Shown here piece by piece: positions 9,501-17,663 of a DNA stretch of 64,000 nucleotides (the stretch's first letter is position 1; each line of letters opens with the position of its first letter). The translations under genes were made by a program, and so were the position numbers. The DNA is from Actinoplanes sp. DH11 (GTDB lineage: Bacteria; Actinomycetota; Actinomycetes; Mycobacteriales; Micromonosporaceae): NCBI RefSeq assembly GCF_020873875.1, contig NZ_JAHWGU010000003.1, positions 248,001 through 312,000 of the forward strand, in the 5' to 3' direction. The notes beneath the pieces were generated by a model. It ran no database searches. It was not told the DNA's origin and was given only the letters and a program-made list of their open reading frames with translations.

Positions 9501-9760
9501 GCCGTGTGGGTGGCCGCGAGAACGTCGTACCGCTCCGGTGAGTGCCGCCCGCCCAGCCGCTCCCGCCCGGCCGAGGTCAGCTTGCCGAGCAGGGTGATCA
9601 GCTCGTTCTTCTGGTCGACCCATCCCCAGGCGGCCAAGCCGAACGGGCCGGTGGCCAGGATGCCCACCCCGAGCAGCGAATCCAGCGCCTTCAGCCATGT
9701 GTCGTCCGGTCCGGACAGGATCTCGCGCGCGCCTTCGAGCGTGTACGGGGAACGTGCCAT
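6563..9760 (-). CDS. NACHT-domain STAND NTPase
   Basis: A large protein (1065 aa from ATG 9760; an in-frame TTG at 9796 would add 12 residues). An N-terminal helical domain of about 300 residues precedes the NACHT module, with Walker A GLPGAGKS (about residue 350) and Walker B RVLLIDGLDEF (about 430), followed by the usual helical and winged-helix regions and a long C-terminal sensor-like region. STAND/NACHT proteins are signal-transducing ATPases; in bacteria several such families act in anti-phage immunity, others in regulation. No nuclease, TIR or protease effector is recognised at the N-terminus, so the output is unknown. The 3' part (roughly 6840-7330) is visibly poorer in GC than the rest, hinting at a separately acquired C-terminal sensor. 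It follows a two-component system and a PNPOx-like gene on the same strand. Confidence 0.88.
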   Translation of the reverse strand: MARSPYTLEGAREILSGPDDTWLKALDSLLGVGILATGPFGLAAWGWVDQKNELITLLGKLTSAGRERLGGRHSPERYDVLAATHTALVHGAFFAALREVAGPAVTKIGLTDDEKSRLVEGAQPETARDGIQRALASSRIPLPWAGCGFSVNRDTVVRRFYEDLTLRCVGFFQHFEAWHRVDSVRHTDPLVRDVVDRALRRYEAEYKALAAEVPEFGIWASLGEIEGTRSEARRAGESLSRLEDLMMSLSGRADRPTNRVRDVSAAVNRAVLEDPLFATDATDDLAGLRIPTVQEGYLTPRFRWTVMAEDCRPADDDWWETAHRGNDLDTFLAAYFAAPQSHQRPLVVLGLPGAGKSMFTKVCAARLSGSDAYAVARVPLRQVPDPTAPIHQQVSGVLDKATNGRVSWTELSEASTDATRVLLIDGLDEFMQASGHAESNYLQNVVEFQRVEHIAGHPVSVVVTSRTLVADLARIPVGCLVLKLDNFSPEQVHACLDVWDGANPGQPSRIPPAEAVLSYGEIAQQPLLLLLLVLYGATTGLPAVESDSTPAQIYGGILRRFIKRELRKPAGSDPADADEPQVRAELWRLGVAAFGMFNRGRHYIEEATLLADLDALEQAPRQRTVQRRTGALTAARRVLGKFFFIHAAEVDEGFEGRSYEFLHATFSEYLIASLTLGEIVELWETQNRPSSQNWDDDRLYALLSHQLLDSGGAAILPFVTQLHATLPEPVGRGVREMLRTLLRQSEERWDSGRFAAYSPSAQTPLQRFAAYTANLVMLLLRVDAEPVTLSSIAPAEQEPTTWWRKMVGVWRGCLDISLEQIEPLIEPEPAIQRVTHSGSQPIVHEERLRFNKFEAMVLNAGFGVISNRYFIGSDDREIYFAGYAARALLHQDQAYLISGTATAMLRSNFLEVRPDLRQMLVAHAVRNPEGFSRDDAVTLLSFTHGEPSSQTWTQSLLMAQYPALTSDAYISVHLAADGSAAVKLAPLLAGMLIWDDDRMPVRNIFDRLPEDLRNRIEECGAAVAPLHQSIDRRRLVLLVADLLLPLLEAADLGDITRQLGVIDQV

Positions 9761-9802
9761 CCGATCGATGATTGGTCCCGCATCCCGGACCGTCAAGGTC
9801 GG

Positions 9803-10369
9803 TCAGCCCGCAGGGTGGTCCGGGTCGGGCGGGGTGACCGGGAGGCGGCCGTCGGTGACGTTGTCGAAACGGGTGTCGCCGCCGCGGACGAGGACGAAGT
9901 GCCTGCTGACGATGGCCTCGTAGAGACGCAGCGTCCCCGCCGGTTCCAGGTCGTCCGGTGCCAGCCGCCGATCGTCCGGCAGGCGGGTGTTAAGCACGGC
10001 GAGGGCCGCGGCGGCGGCGTCGCCGTCGACCGGTGCCGCGGTCGCCTCCAGGTAGAGCGCCTCCGCCCCGCCGATGGGTGCGTGCGAGTCGAAGACCGTG
10101 AGGGCCACCTCGGGTCGCGCGCCGATGTTGCGGGAATGGCGGCTGCCGGGCGCCGAGACCCACAGGATCCGGTGGTCACCGTCGGGCGCGTAGAACACCG
10201 GTGTCGCCCACGGCCGGCCCCGCTCGTCGGCGGTGCCGAGGACGACGTACCGATGCTCGGCGAGCAGCCGGGGCACGGTCGCCCACATCGCCGCGCGCAC
10301 GGCCCGCTGATCGGCCGCGCCGACCGCCACCGGGGCGGGGTCGGGGCCGTCGGGTTCCGGTCCGGTCAT
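9803..10369 (-). CDS. Pyridoxamine 5'-phosphate oxidase-like (FMN split-barrel) protein
   Basis: A 188-aa protein with the split-barrel core RYVVLGTADERGRPWATPVFYAPDGDHRILWVSAPGS and the FMN-phosphate-binding-like SRHSRNIGARPEVALTVFD, typical of actinobacterial flavin/F420/heme split-barrel proteins. ATG 10369 has Shine-Dalgarno GGGGAGA upstream. It begins 35 bp after the histidine kinase stop on the same strand, so it may be co-transcribed with the two-component system. Exact cofactor and substrate cannot be decided. Confidence 0.82.
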   Translation of the reverse strand: MTGPEPDGPDPAPVAVGAADQRAVRAAMWATVPRLLAEHRYVVLGTADERGRPWATPVFYAPDGDHRILWVSAPGSRHSRNIGARPEVALTVFDSHAPIGGAEALYLEATAAPVDGDAAAAALAVLNTRLPDDRRLAPDDLEPAGTLRLYEAIVSRHFVLVRGGDTRFDNVTDGRLPVTPPDPDHPAG

Positions 10370-10404
10370 CAGTCTCCCCGTTCGTCGGCGCGGCTGCGGC
10401 GTGC

Positions 10405-11871
10405 TCAGTCTCCACCATGGGCCGCGGGCAGCCGGACCGTCGCGTCGATGCCGCCGCCGGCCGCGGCCCGCAGGGTGGCCTCGCCGCCGCTGACCTCGGC
10501 CAGCTGACGGACGATGCTCAGGCCCAGGCCGGAGCCGTCCGGAGGGGACTCGGGTGCTCGCCAGAAACGGTCGAAGGCCCGTACCCTCTCGGTCTCGCTC
10601 AGACCCGGACCCTCGTCCACCACATGGAGTTCGACGGTGGCCGGGTCGTGGTGGTCCGGTGCCGCACCCACCGTGATCGTGGTGCCCGGCGGCGCCGCGC
10701 GGACCGCGTTGGACAGCAGGTTGTCGAGGATCTGCTCGACCGCGCCGGGCATGGCCAGCGCCGTGCCCAGCCGGGCGGGGGAGCGGGCCACTGTCACGCC
10801 CTGCTCGGCGGCGTAGGCGGACCAGCCGTCGATACCCGCGGTGACCAGGGCGTCCAGGTCGACGGGGGCGCGGTCGGCGACGGTGTTCTCCAGGTGCGCC
10901 AGGGAGAGCAGACCCTGCACCAGGTCGGTGAGCCGGTCCACCTCGGCGATGGCAGCGTCAAGATCAGCACGGGCGTCCGGCGCGGCATCCGATCGCGGAG
11001 CCGCGAGGCGTGCGCCCGGCTCCGGGTCCGGGCGCAACCCCGGCTCCGGGTCCGGGCGCAACCCCGGCTCCGGGCCGGCCGGGCGCAACCCCGGTTCCAG
11101 GTTCTCCAGGCGCAGCCGCAGCGCGGTGAGCGGCGACCGCAGCTGGTGCGAGGCGACCGCGGCGAACGAGCGCTGCGCGGTGAGCAACCGGTGCAGGCGG
11201 CGTGACGTCTCGGTGAGCCGGTCCGCGAGGCGGCGCAGCTCCGGCGGGCCGATGCGGGCGGTGGACAGGTCGGCGCCGCGCCCGATCGCGGCGGCGGCGT
11301 CCTCGAGAACCCGGATCGGGCGGGTTATCCAGCGGGCGAGCAGCAGACCCGCGAGGGCGACGACGCCCAGGGTGAGGGTGCCGAGTGCGGCGAGCGCCAG
11401 CCAGAAGCGGGTGGCTTGGGCATCGACCAGGCCAGCGGGGTACGTGAGGAGCACCGCACCCTGCACGTTTCCGCCGGTGCGTGCCGGCACGGCGACGTAC
11501 AGTTCCGTCCCGCCGCCGGACGCCCGCCGGTACCCCACCGCGTGCCGGTTGGTCAGCGCCTCCGCGACGGCCGGGTCGGCCGGCGGTGGCCGGGCCGCGG
11601 TGGACGCCATCAGCCGCCCGCCCGCGTCGGCGACGAGCACGCGGGCGCCGGTGGACGCCGCGTACCGGCCGGCGAGCGCGAGCACCGGCGCGGGCCGGCC
11701 GGCGGCGATGTCCGGTTCGGCCTGCTCGGCGAGGATCACCGCGTCGCGCTCCACGTCGGCGGCGAAACCGTCCCGTTCGTGCCGGCCGTAGATGGTGCCC
11801 AGCGGAACACCGAGCGCGAGCAGGATCAGCAGGGTCAGCGAGAGGTAGCTGACCAGGATGCGGCGGGTCAC
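10405..11871 (-). CDS. Sensor histidine kinase with Pro-rich insertion in the dimerisation hairpin
   Basis: A 488-aa OmpR-class kinase: TM1 (VSYLSLTLLILLALGVPLG), extracytoplasmic domain (about 30-165), TM2, HAMP, HisKA with phospho-acceptor motif SHQLRSPLTALRLRLENLE, then HATPase boxes NLLSNAVRAAP, VVDEGPGLS and GSGLGLSIV. Between the two HisKA helices is a Pro/Gly/Arg insertion of repeated EPGLRPDP-type units (DNA repeat 11017-11101), which is unusual. The start GTG at 11871 overlaps the response regulator stop (GTGA), so the pair is translationally coupled. It presumably senses an envelope signal and phosphorylates the neighbouring regulator. Confidence 0.92.
   Translation of the reverse strand: MTRRILVSYLSLTLLILLALGVPLGTIYGRHERDGFAADVERDAVILAEQAEPDIAAGRPAPVLALAGRYAASTGARVLVADAGGRLMASTAARPPPADPAVAEALTNRHAVGYRRASGGGTELYVAVPARTGGNVQGAVLLTYPAGLVDAQATRFWLALAALGTLTLGVVALAGLLLARWITRPIRVLEDAAAAIGRGADLSTARIGPPELRRLADRLTETSRRLHRLLTAQRSFAAVASHQLRSPLTALRLRLENLEPGLRPAGPEPGLRPDPEPGLRPDPEPGARLAAPRSDAAPDARADLDAAIAEVDRLTDLVQGLLSLAHLENTVADRAPVDLDALVTAGIDGWSAYAAEQGVTVARSPARLGTALAMPGAVEQILDNLLSNAVRAAPPGTTITVGAAPDHHDPATVELHVVDEGPGLSETERVRAFDRFWRAPESPPDGSGLGLSIVRQLAEVSGGEATLRAAAGGGIDATVRLPAAHGGD
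11017..11101 (-). repeat. 24-bp in-frame tandem repeat inside histidine kinase
   Basis: Two identical 24-bp units (11017-11040 and 11041-11064), a 27-bp variant (11065-11091) and a partial fourth. They encode repeats of EPGLRPDP in the HisKA loop of the kinase. The length is a multiple of three throughout, so copy-number change would not break the frame. Confidence 0.85.
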
Positions 11872-12557
11872 CGCGTACCCGTGCCGCTGCCGCCGCCGAT
11901 CCGGAAACCGATGCCGCGCAGCGTCTCGATCAGCGCCGGATCACCGAGTTTGCGGCGCAGCGCCGCGATGTGCACGTCGAGGGTCTTGGTGGGCCCGAAG
12001 TAGTGCGGATCCCAGACGGTGTCGAGCAGATGCCGGCGGGAGTAGACGGCACCCGGGTCTTCGGCGAGCACGGCGAGCAGGTCGAACTCCTTCGGCGACA
12101 GGGCCACGGGGGCGCCGCCGACATGGACCTGGCGGGTGCGGCGATCGATGCGTACGCTGCCGAGCACCTGCTCGCCGCCGGCGCCCGGCCGGCTGCCCGC
12201 CGTGCCGCTGCGCCGGGCCACCGCACGCATCCGGGCCACCAGTTCCCGCAGGCCGAACGGTTTCGACAGGTAGTCGTCGGCGCCGAGCTCCAGGCCGACG
12301 ACCCGGTCCGTCTCCTCGCCCCGGGCGGTGATCATGATGATCGGGGTGGCGGACCGTTCCCGCAGGCGGCGGCATACGTCGATGCCGTCCATGTCGGGCA
12401 GCCCCAGGTCCAGCAGCACCATGTCGGCCGGCTCCGCGCACAGGGCGGCGGCGCCGGTGCGGACCCGGGTGGCGGCGAAACCGTACCGCGCCAGACCGGT
12501 GATCAGCGGATCGGCGATGGCGTCGTCATCCTCGACCAGCAACACGTCCACCGCCAC
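11868..12557 (-). CDS. OmpR/PhoB-family response regulator
   Basis: A 229-aa regulator: receiver domain DVLLVEDDDAIADPL with phospho-acceptor in MVLLDLGLPDMDG, conserved Thr/Ser in IIMITARGEE and Lys in LSKPFG, then a winged-helix DNA-binding domain (PVALSPKEFDLLAVL ... LDVHIAALRRKLGD ... TLRGIGFRI). GTG 12557 is chosen as the start; GTG 12551 is an alternative and neither has a strong Shine-Dalgarno. It is upstream of and coupled to the histidine kinase; together they form a classic two-component system, perhaps also driving the PNPOx-like gene downstream. Confidence 0.92.
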   Translation of the reverse strand: MAVDVLLVEDDDAIADPLITGLARYGFAATRVRTGAAALCAEPADMVLLDLGLPDMDGIDVCRRLRERSATPIIMITARGEETDRVVGLELGADDYLSKPFGLRELVARMRAVARRSGTAGSRPGAGGEQVLGSVRIDRRTRQVHVGGAPVALSPKEFDLLAVLAEDPGAVYSRRHLLDTVWDPHYFGPTKTLDVHIAALRRKLGDPALIETLRGIGFRIGGGSGTGTR

Positions 12558-12636
12558 AGGATGCCATCGAAACCTTTGCCGAAGCTTGGGTTCACCCTGG
12601 CGGTGTCCTGACCGGAACCTCGATAGTGTTGACCGG

Positions 12637-13497
12637 ATGACCGTACGCGTCGTCCCGATCATGCCTGTCGATGTGCCGCGGGTGGCCGAGTTCCTGCACC
12701 GTCACCTCAACAACCGGCTCTCCGCCGCCACCTGGGCCCGATCCATCATCCCGCCCTGGCCGGTCGAGTCGCCCAACCACGGCTTCATGCTGATCCGCGA
12801 CGACACCGAGGTGGTCGGGGCGTACCTGGCGTTCTACGCGAACCGCGTCATCGACGGGCAGCCGGCGGCGTTCTGCAACCTGGCCGGTTGGTGCGTGCTG
12901 CCGGAACACCGATTCCACAGCGTACGGCTGCTGAAAGCGCTCCTGGCCCAGGACGGATACCACTTCACCGACCTGTCGCCGAGCGGCAGCGTCGTCCCGA
13001 TCAACACCCGGCTCGGGTTCGAGACGCTCGACACCACGCTGCTGGCCGTGCCGAACCTGCCCTGGCCGGCGGTGCCCGGCCGGGTCCGGGTCAGCTCCGA
13101 CCCGCGCGTCCTCGAACGAACCCTGACCGGCGCCGAACGCCAGCTCTACCGCGACCATCGGGCGGCGGCCGCGGCACGGCACGTGGTGATGCGGTACGGG
13201 AACCGGTGGTGCTACGTCGTCTTCCGCCGGGACCGCCCGAAGAACCTGCCGCTCTTCGCCTCGATCATCCACGTCAGCGACCAGGTGGTGTTCCGGCGCG
13301 GCTTCCGGCAGCTCAGCCGCCACCTGCTGCTCCGGCACGGGCTGCCGGCGACGCTGGTGGAGCTGCGTCTCGCCGGGCATCGGCCGGCGCTCGCGGTCAC
13401 GCTCGGCACGCCGCGGCACAAGATGTACCGCAGTGCCAGCCTGAAGCCCGACCAGATCGACTACCTGTACAGCGAGTTGGCCTGCGTCCCGTTCTGA
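12637..13497 (+). CDS. GNAT-like acetyltransferase
   Basis: A 286-aa protein from ATG 12637 (MTVRVVPIMPVDVPRVAEFLHRHL). The N-terminal half has the GNAT layout: substrate region, then EVVGAYLAFYANR, NLAGWCVLPEHRFHSVRLLKALL and the NTRLGFETLD strand typical of the acetyl-CoA fold. The C-terminal half is longer than in simple GNATs and not recognised. It is divergent from the two-component system. Its last 37 bp overlap the convergent DAO-like gene and run into an 18-bp tandem repeat. Substrate unknown. Confidence 0.75.
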   Translation: MTVRVVPIMPVDVPRVAEFLHRHLNNRLSAATWARSIIPPWPVESPNHGFMLIRDDTEVVGAYLAFYANRVIDGQPAAFCNLAGWCVLPEHRFHSVRLLKALLAQDGYHFTDLSPSGSVVPINTRLGFETLDTTLLAVPNLPWPAVPGRVRVSSDPRVLERTLTGAERQLYRDHRAAAAARHVVMRYGNRWCYVVFRRDRPKNLPLFASIIHVSDQVVFRRGFRQLSRHLLLRHGLPATLVELRLAGHRPALAVTLGTPRHKMYRSASLKPDQIDYLYSELACVPF

Positions 13498-14543
13498 CGG
13501 TCCGTCCCGTTCTGGCCCTGCGCCGCGTTCTGACCGTGCGCCCCGTTGTGACCGTGCGCCCCCTTGCGACCGTCCGTCCCGTTGTGACCGTCCGCCCCGT
13601 TGTGGCCGTCCGCCCGCAGCAGCTCGGCGATCCGGGTGGCCGTGCCCCAGGACAGGGTGAAGCCGGCGCCGCCGTGCCCGTAACAGGCGAACACCGGCCG
13701 CCCGTGCCCGGCGACCGCCTCCACCCGCACCCGGGACCGCCCCGGCCGCAGCCCCACCGCCCGCGACAGGATCGGCTGATCCGCCAGGGCCGGCACCAGC
13801 TCGCGCACCCGGCTCAGGATCCCGCTCTCGATCGCCGGATCCACCCGCTCGTCCCAGGACCCCACCTCACCGGTGCCGCCGCACACCACGTCGTGCGCGC
13901 GCGGCACCACATAGGTCAGCCCCGCCGGGTTGTCACCGTCGGTGAACCACTCGGTCAGCCCCGGGTTAGCCAGCCGCACCACCTGACCCCGGATCGGGTA
14001 CGCCTCGTCGTCGTCCCCGAGAAGCTCCGCCGACCGCAGCCCCGCCGCCACCACCACGACGTCCCCGCCCACGTCCCCGACCGTCCCGACCTCGGCGCTC
14101 TCGATCGTCACGCCCAGGGCCAGCACCGATGCACGCAGCCACGCCAGGTAGACGTCGGTCTGCGCCACCGGGACGACGCACCGCACGCCGCCGACGCCCG
14201 GTCCGTGCGGCAGGTCCGTGGCCGTCTCGTACCGCGGCAACGCCTCCGTCCAGGACAGATCGGGTTCCGGCCGCCGGGACAGCACCGTGCCGGCCCGCAT
14301 CCGTACGCCCGTGGCCGGGTCCCGCGCCAGCCGCGCCAGCCGGTCGTAGGTCGACCGCGCCGCACCCAGCACCTCCCCGGTCAGCGCAACGTCATGCGGG
14401 TACCACAACGCCGCGGCGACCGCCGACACGCTGGCCGCCGCGTCCCGGGCGGCCACGATCCGAACCCGATGGCCCGCCGCGGCCAGTTCGTGGGCCACGC
14501 TCAGCCCGATGACGCCGGCCCCGACCACGGTCACGCTGCTCAT
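13461..14543 (-). CDS. FAD-dependent oxidoreductase, D-amino acid oxidase family
   Basis: A 360-aa protein beginning with a Rossmann FAD motif (VTVVGAGVIGLSVAHELAAAGH), then AAALWYPHDVAL, GDVVVVAAGL, PIRGQVVRL, AVGLRPGRSRVRVEA and GHGGAGFTLSWGTA, all typical of DAO/DASPO oxidases that convert D-amino acids to 2-oxo acids with H2O2 release. The enzyme proper ends about residue 317. The last 43 residues are a low-complexity tail of six-residue units (ADGHNG, TDGRKG, AHGHNG, AHGQNA) encoded by an 18-bp tandem repeat, and the frame runs 37 bp into the convergent acetyltransferase gene. The tail probably arose by repeat expansion over the original stop. Confidence 0.88.
   Translation of the reverse strand: MSSVTVVGAGVIGLSVAHELAAAGHRVRIVAARDAAASVSAVAAALWYPHDVALTGEVLGAARSTYDRLARLARDPATGVRMRAGTVLSRRPEPDLSWTEALPRYETATDLPHGPGVGGVRCVVPVAQTDVYLAWLRASVLALGVTIESAEVGTVGDVGGDVVVVAAGLRSAELLGDDDEAYPIRGQVVRLANPGLTEWFTDGDNPAGLTYVVPRAHDVVCGGTGEVGSWDERVDPAIESGILSRVRELVPALADQPILSRAVGLRPGRSRVRVEAVAGHGRPVFACYGHGGAGFTLSWGTATRIAELLRADGHNGADGHNGTDGRKGAHGHNGAHGQNAAQGQNGTDRQNGTQANSLYR
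13485..13610. repeat. Seven 18-bp tandem repeats at a convergent gene junction
   Basis: Seven contiguous 18-bp units, variants of CGCCCCGTTGTGACCGTC, fill the junction between the acetyltransferase stop and the DAO coding region. The first unit contains the acetyltransferase stop codon. Read on the minus strand they encode the His/Gly/Asn tail of the DAO protein. Confidence 0.92.
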
Positions 14544-14615
14544 ACCGCCCGACTCTAGACAAGGCTTCGTCGACGCGGCCCCAGCGCATCGGTCCAGCGG
14601 GGGCTTCCTGCGAGA

Positions 14616-15278
14616 TTATCGGCGGCGCGGCGCGATCAGGCCGGATTCGTAGGCCCACACCACCAACTGGGCCCGATCGCGGCAGTGCAACTTCAGCATC
14701 GCCCGGCTGACGTGTGTCTTCGCGGTCAGCGGGCTGATCACCATACGTTTGGCGATCTCGTCGTTGGTCAGGCCGCGGCCGACCAGCTCGACGACCTCCT
14801 GCTCCCGGGCGGTCAACACGTCGCGCCCCACGGCCGGGTCGCCCGGCGGCTGTCCGGTCACGAACTCCTTGATCAGAGTACGGGTGACCGTCGGTGCCAG
14901 CAGCGCCTCGCCACGAGCGACTACGGCGACCGCCTGCAGCAGCTCGGCTGGATCGGCGTCCTTGAGCAGGAAACCGCTGGCACCGGCATGTAAGGCGGCG
15001 AAGACATACTCCTCCAGCTCGAAGTTCGTCAGAATGAGCACCCGCACGCCGCCGAGGTCGGGGTCGGCGCCGATCTGCCGGGTCGCCTCGATCCCGTCGA
15101 GCCCGGGCATCTGCACGTCCATCAGCACGACGTCCGGCCTGAGCTGGCGCGCCAGTTTCACAGCGGTCGCGCCGTCAGCAGCCTCACCGACCACCTCCAC
15201 ATCGTCCTCCGCGTCGAGCAGCGCCCGGAACCCGGCCCGCATCAGCGACTGATCGTCTGCCAGCAACACCCGGATCAC
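14616..15278 (-). CDS. NarL/LuxR-family response regulator
   Basis: A 220-aa regulator starting at GTG 15278 (VIRVLLADDQSLMRAGFRALL); the open frame extends upstream but without receiver homology. Phospho-acceptor Asp lies in VVLMDVQMPGLDG, and the C-terminal LuxR helix-turn-helix reads LTAREQEVVELVGRGLTNDEIAKRMVISPLTAKTHVSRAMLKL. Encoded 83 bp downstream of a DesK-type kinase on the same strand; the two form a DesKR-like system, divergent from the AhpD-like/multicopper oxidase operon it may control. Confidence 0.93.
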   Translation of the reverse strand: MIRVLLADDQSLMRAGFRALLDAEDDVEVVGEAADGATAVKLARQLRPDVVLMDVQMPGLDGIEATRQIGADPDLGGVRVLILTNFELEEYVFAALHAGASGFLLKDADPAELLQAVAVVARGEALLAPTVTRTLIKEFVTGQPPGDPAVGRDVLTAREQEVVELVGRGLTNDEIAKRMVISPLTAKTHVSRAMLKLHCRDRAQLVVWAYESGLIAPRRR

Positions 15279-15360
15279 GTCGCGTCGCCCACCATCAGGA
15301 ATTTTGGTTTTCTGTCGGCGGTGCGCCGCCACGAGAAAGCGGATTGCTGGCGGGACGTGC

Positions 15361-16491
15361 TCACGTTGCGCCGGCCAGGGGGAAGGTGGCCCGCACGGTG
15401 AAGCCGCCGTCGTCCAGACGCGCAGTGTGCAGTGTGCCACCGAGTCCGTCCACCCGTTCACGCATGCCGCGCAGGCCCACTCCCGGCGTGACCGACTCAG
15501 CCGCGCCGGCATGCCCGGTATCGATCACCGCGACCGTCAGGCCAAGCGGTGTTGACTCGACGTGGACCTGCGCGCTGGCGGAACCTGCATGGCGGGTCAC
15601 ATTGGTCAAAGCCTCCTGAACGACGCGGTAGCCCGCCTGATCGACCTCGACCGGCAGGCCGGCAAGTTCACCGACGACGGTGACCTGGACGGGGACGCCG
15701 GTGGCCCGGGTCCGCTCGGCCAGCTCATCCACTCTTGCCAGGCCGACGCGATCCGGATCGTCGGTGGAGCGCAGCACCGCCAGGGTGGCCCGCAACTCGC
15801 GCATCGCCGCGCTGCTGGCCTCCTGGATGGCCAGCAGCGCCGCCGATGGTTCCGCGCCGTGCTTACGGTCGAGATGCACCGCGATCCCGGCCTGGACCTT
15901 GATCACAGAGATGTTGTGCGTGAGGGAGTCGTGCAGGTCACGGGCGATGCGAAGCCGTTCCTCGCCGGCCCGGCGCAACGCCACCTCGTCACGGGTGCGC
16001 TCCGCCTCGGCCGCTCGTTGCCGTGCCTGCTCGAGGAACGCCCGGTGCTGGCGCGCGACGAACCCGGCCACGTTGGCCGCCACGAACCAGCCGAGCAGCA
16101 GGCTGGTGCGCTCGACGAGTCGCTGTGCGGGCAGGCCGTCCGGTGCGGCGGTGATGTCGTAGGTGAGGAAGCCACCGAGAAAGACCAAACTGGACACCAG
16201 CGCGGGAAGCCGATGCCCCCGCCATGCGGCCAGGTAGACGACGGCGAGGACCGGGAACGCCGCGGTGACCCCGGCGTGCACCCGGACGTGCAGGGCCAGC
16301 ATGGTCACGGTCACCACGCCCAGCGCCACCACGGGAAGGCGCCTGCCGGCCGCCAGCGCGACGGTCGTCAGCAGGACCAGGACGACGTCGATCGCGCCGA
16401 TCGGACCGGCATCCGGCGCAAGGGCAGCGTTGCCGAGCAGAACGGCGCCGAGGGTGACGCCGCCGAGGGCGTAGGGCAGGTCCGGACGCAT
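15361..16491 (-). CDS. DesK/NarX-type sensor histidine kinase
   Basis: A 376-aa kinase from ATG 16491. About residues 1-140 contain several membrane helices, a short linker (QARQRAAEAERTRDE) leads to the HisKA_3 motif ERLRIARDLHDSLTHNISVIKVQAG with its phospho-His, and the ATPase domain has VVQEALTNVTRHAG and GVGLRGMRERVDGLGG. This is the standard architecture of membrane-sensing kinases paired with NarL-type regulators. No large extracytoplasmic domain, so sensing is probably within or at the membrane. Confidence 0.92.
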   Translation of the reverse strand: MRPDLPYALGGVTLGAVLLGNAALAPDAGPIGAIDVVLVLLTTVALAAGRRLPVVALGVVTVTMLALHVRVHAGVTAAFPVLAVVYLAAWRGHRLPALVSSLVFLGGFLTYDITAAPDGLPAQRLVERTSLLLGWFVAANVAGFVARQHRAFLEQARQRAAEAERTRDEVALRRAGEERLRIARDLHDSLTHNISVIKVQAGIAVHLDRKHGAEPSAALLAIQEASSAAMRELRATLAVLRSTDDPDRVGLARVDELAERTRATGVPVQVTVVGELAGLPVEVDQAGYRVVQEALTNVTRHAGSASAQVHVESTPLGLTVAVIDTGHAGAAESVTPGVGLRGMRERVDGLGGTLHTARLDDGGFTVRATFPLAGAT

Positions 16492-16634
16492 GAGCGAACT
16501 GTAGGACGGTGGCTCCTGCGGGGCATCCCTCAGCTGGCGTAGCCGAGCCGTACCACCACGGGAGTACCGGACGAGCCGGAAGAGCCTTCCGCCGCAGGAC
16601 GCCTTTCCGGCGGCCCAGGTCAAGCATCGACGGC

Positions 16635-17663
16635 ATGACCTACCGCTTCTTCACACCGGCTCCACCCCGAGCCGCAACCGGGCGGACCGCGCAGGTCTAC
16701 CAGCAGTTGCGCGAGGACTTCCTCGGCCCGGCACCTACCTTCCAGGCGTTGTCCCCGGCACCGGAGCTACTGGCCGCCACCTGGGCGCTGACCCGGGAGG
16801 CGCTGATCGCCGACGTGCCGCACCCGGCGCATTCGCGGGCGGATGTGACGCCTGGGACGAGCCGGGTCGAGCGCGAGATCGTGGCGGCGGCGGTCTCCCG
16901 CGCCAACCACTGCCGGTTCTGCCTGGACGCCCACGCCACCCTGCTGCATGCGCTGGGAGCGCACGAGCCGGCCGAGGCCATGGCCCGCGGCGGCATACCC
17001 CAGCGGCCCGATCACGCCGAGCTGACGCTCTGGGCCGAGGCAAGCCGGAGCCCTCGTGCCTCCGGATGGACAGGCCGATACGGTCCACATCACGTCGGCA
17101 CCCTGCTTGCCTTCCACTTCATCAACCGAGTTGTTTCCGCCCTCCTCATGCCGGACCTGTTGCCGGGGGGTCTGCAACGTCTGCCGGCGGTTCGCGCCGC
17201 AGGGGGCCGCCTCTACGCCCGTGCCACCCGCAAATCAGTCGATCCAGGGCGAAGTCTGCCGCTGATCGGTGTGAACGACGGCGACAACGACCCCGTCACC
17301 GCGGCGTGGACAGCCCTGCGGAACGCCGCCACCGGAGCCATCGACCTGCTCGGCCCGGAGGCTCGGCAAACCGTCGAGGCCACCGTCCGCTGGGAGGACG
17401 GCCGGCATCCGAGCCAGCCGCGGGAGTGGGCCGAAGATCTGATCCGCGACCTGCCAACCGCCGACCGTCCCGGTGCCCGGATCGCCCTGCTCGCCGCGTT
17501 CGCGCCGGACGCCATCACTCTGGGCGACGTGGGTCTCTGGCGGTTGTCCCACCCGGCGGACGCTGACCTGGTCCGCATCGTTGCCTTCGGCGCGTTCACC
17601 GCGACCGACCATGTCGCCCGGGCGGCCGACCCGCACACCGCTGAGGAGGCGAACCATGCGTAA
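16635..17663 (+). CDS. AhpD-like carboxymuconolactone decarboxylase family protein
   Basis: A 342-aa protein from ATG 16635 (MTYRFFTPAPP). The central motif EREIVAAAVSRANHCRFCLDAHATLLHALG matches the AhpD active site (Cys-x-x-Cys and downstream His), which in AhpD reduces peroxiredoxin or disulfides. It is about twice the length of AhpD and has a second helical half without the Cys pair. It overlaps the next gene by 8 bp, and the operon continues into DUF6220 and a multicopper oxidase, suggesting a redox or metal-stress function (inference). Confidence 0.82.
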   Translation: MTYRFFTPAPPRAATGRTAQVYQQLREDFLGPAPTFQALSPAPELLAATWALTREALIADVPHPAHSRADVTPGTSRVEREIVAAAVSRANHCRFCLDAHATLLHALGAHEPAEAMARGGIPQRPDHAELTLWAEASRSPRASGWTGRYGPHHVGTLLAFHFINRVVSALLMPDLLPGGLQRLPAVRAAGGRLYARATRKSVDPGRSLPLIGVNDGDNDPVTAAWTALRNAATGAIDLLGPEARQTVEATVRWEDGRHPSQPREWAEDLIRDLPTADRPGARIALLAAFAPDAITLGDVGLWRLSHPADADLVRIVAFGAFTATDHVARAADPHTAEEANHA

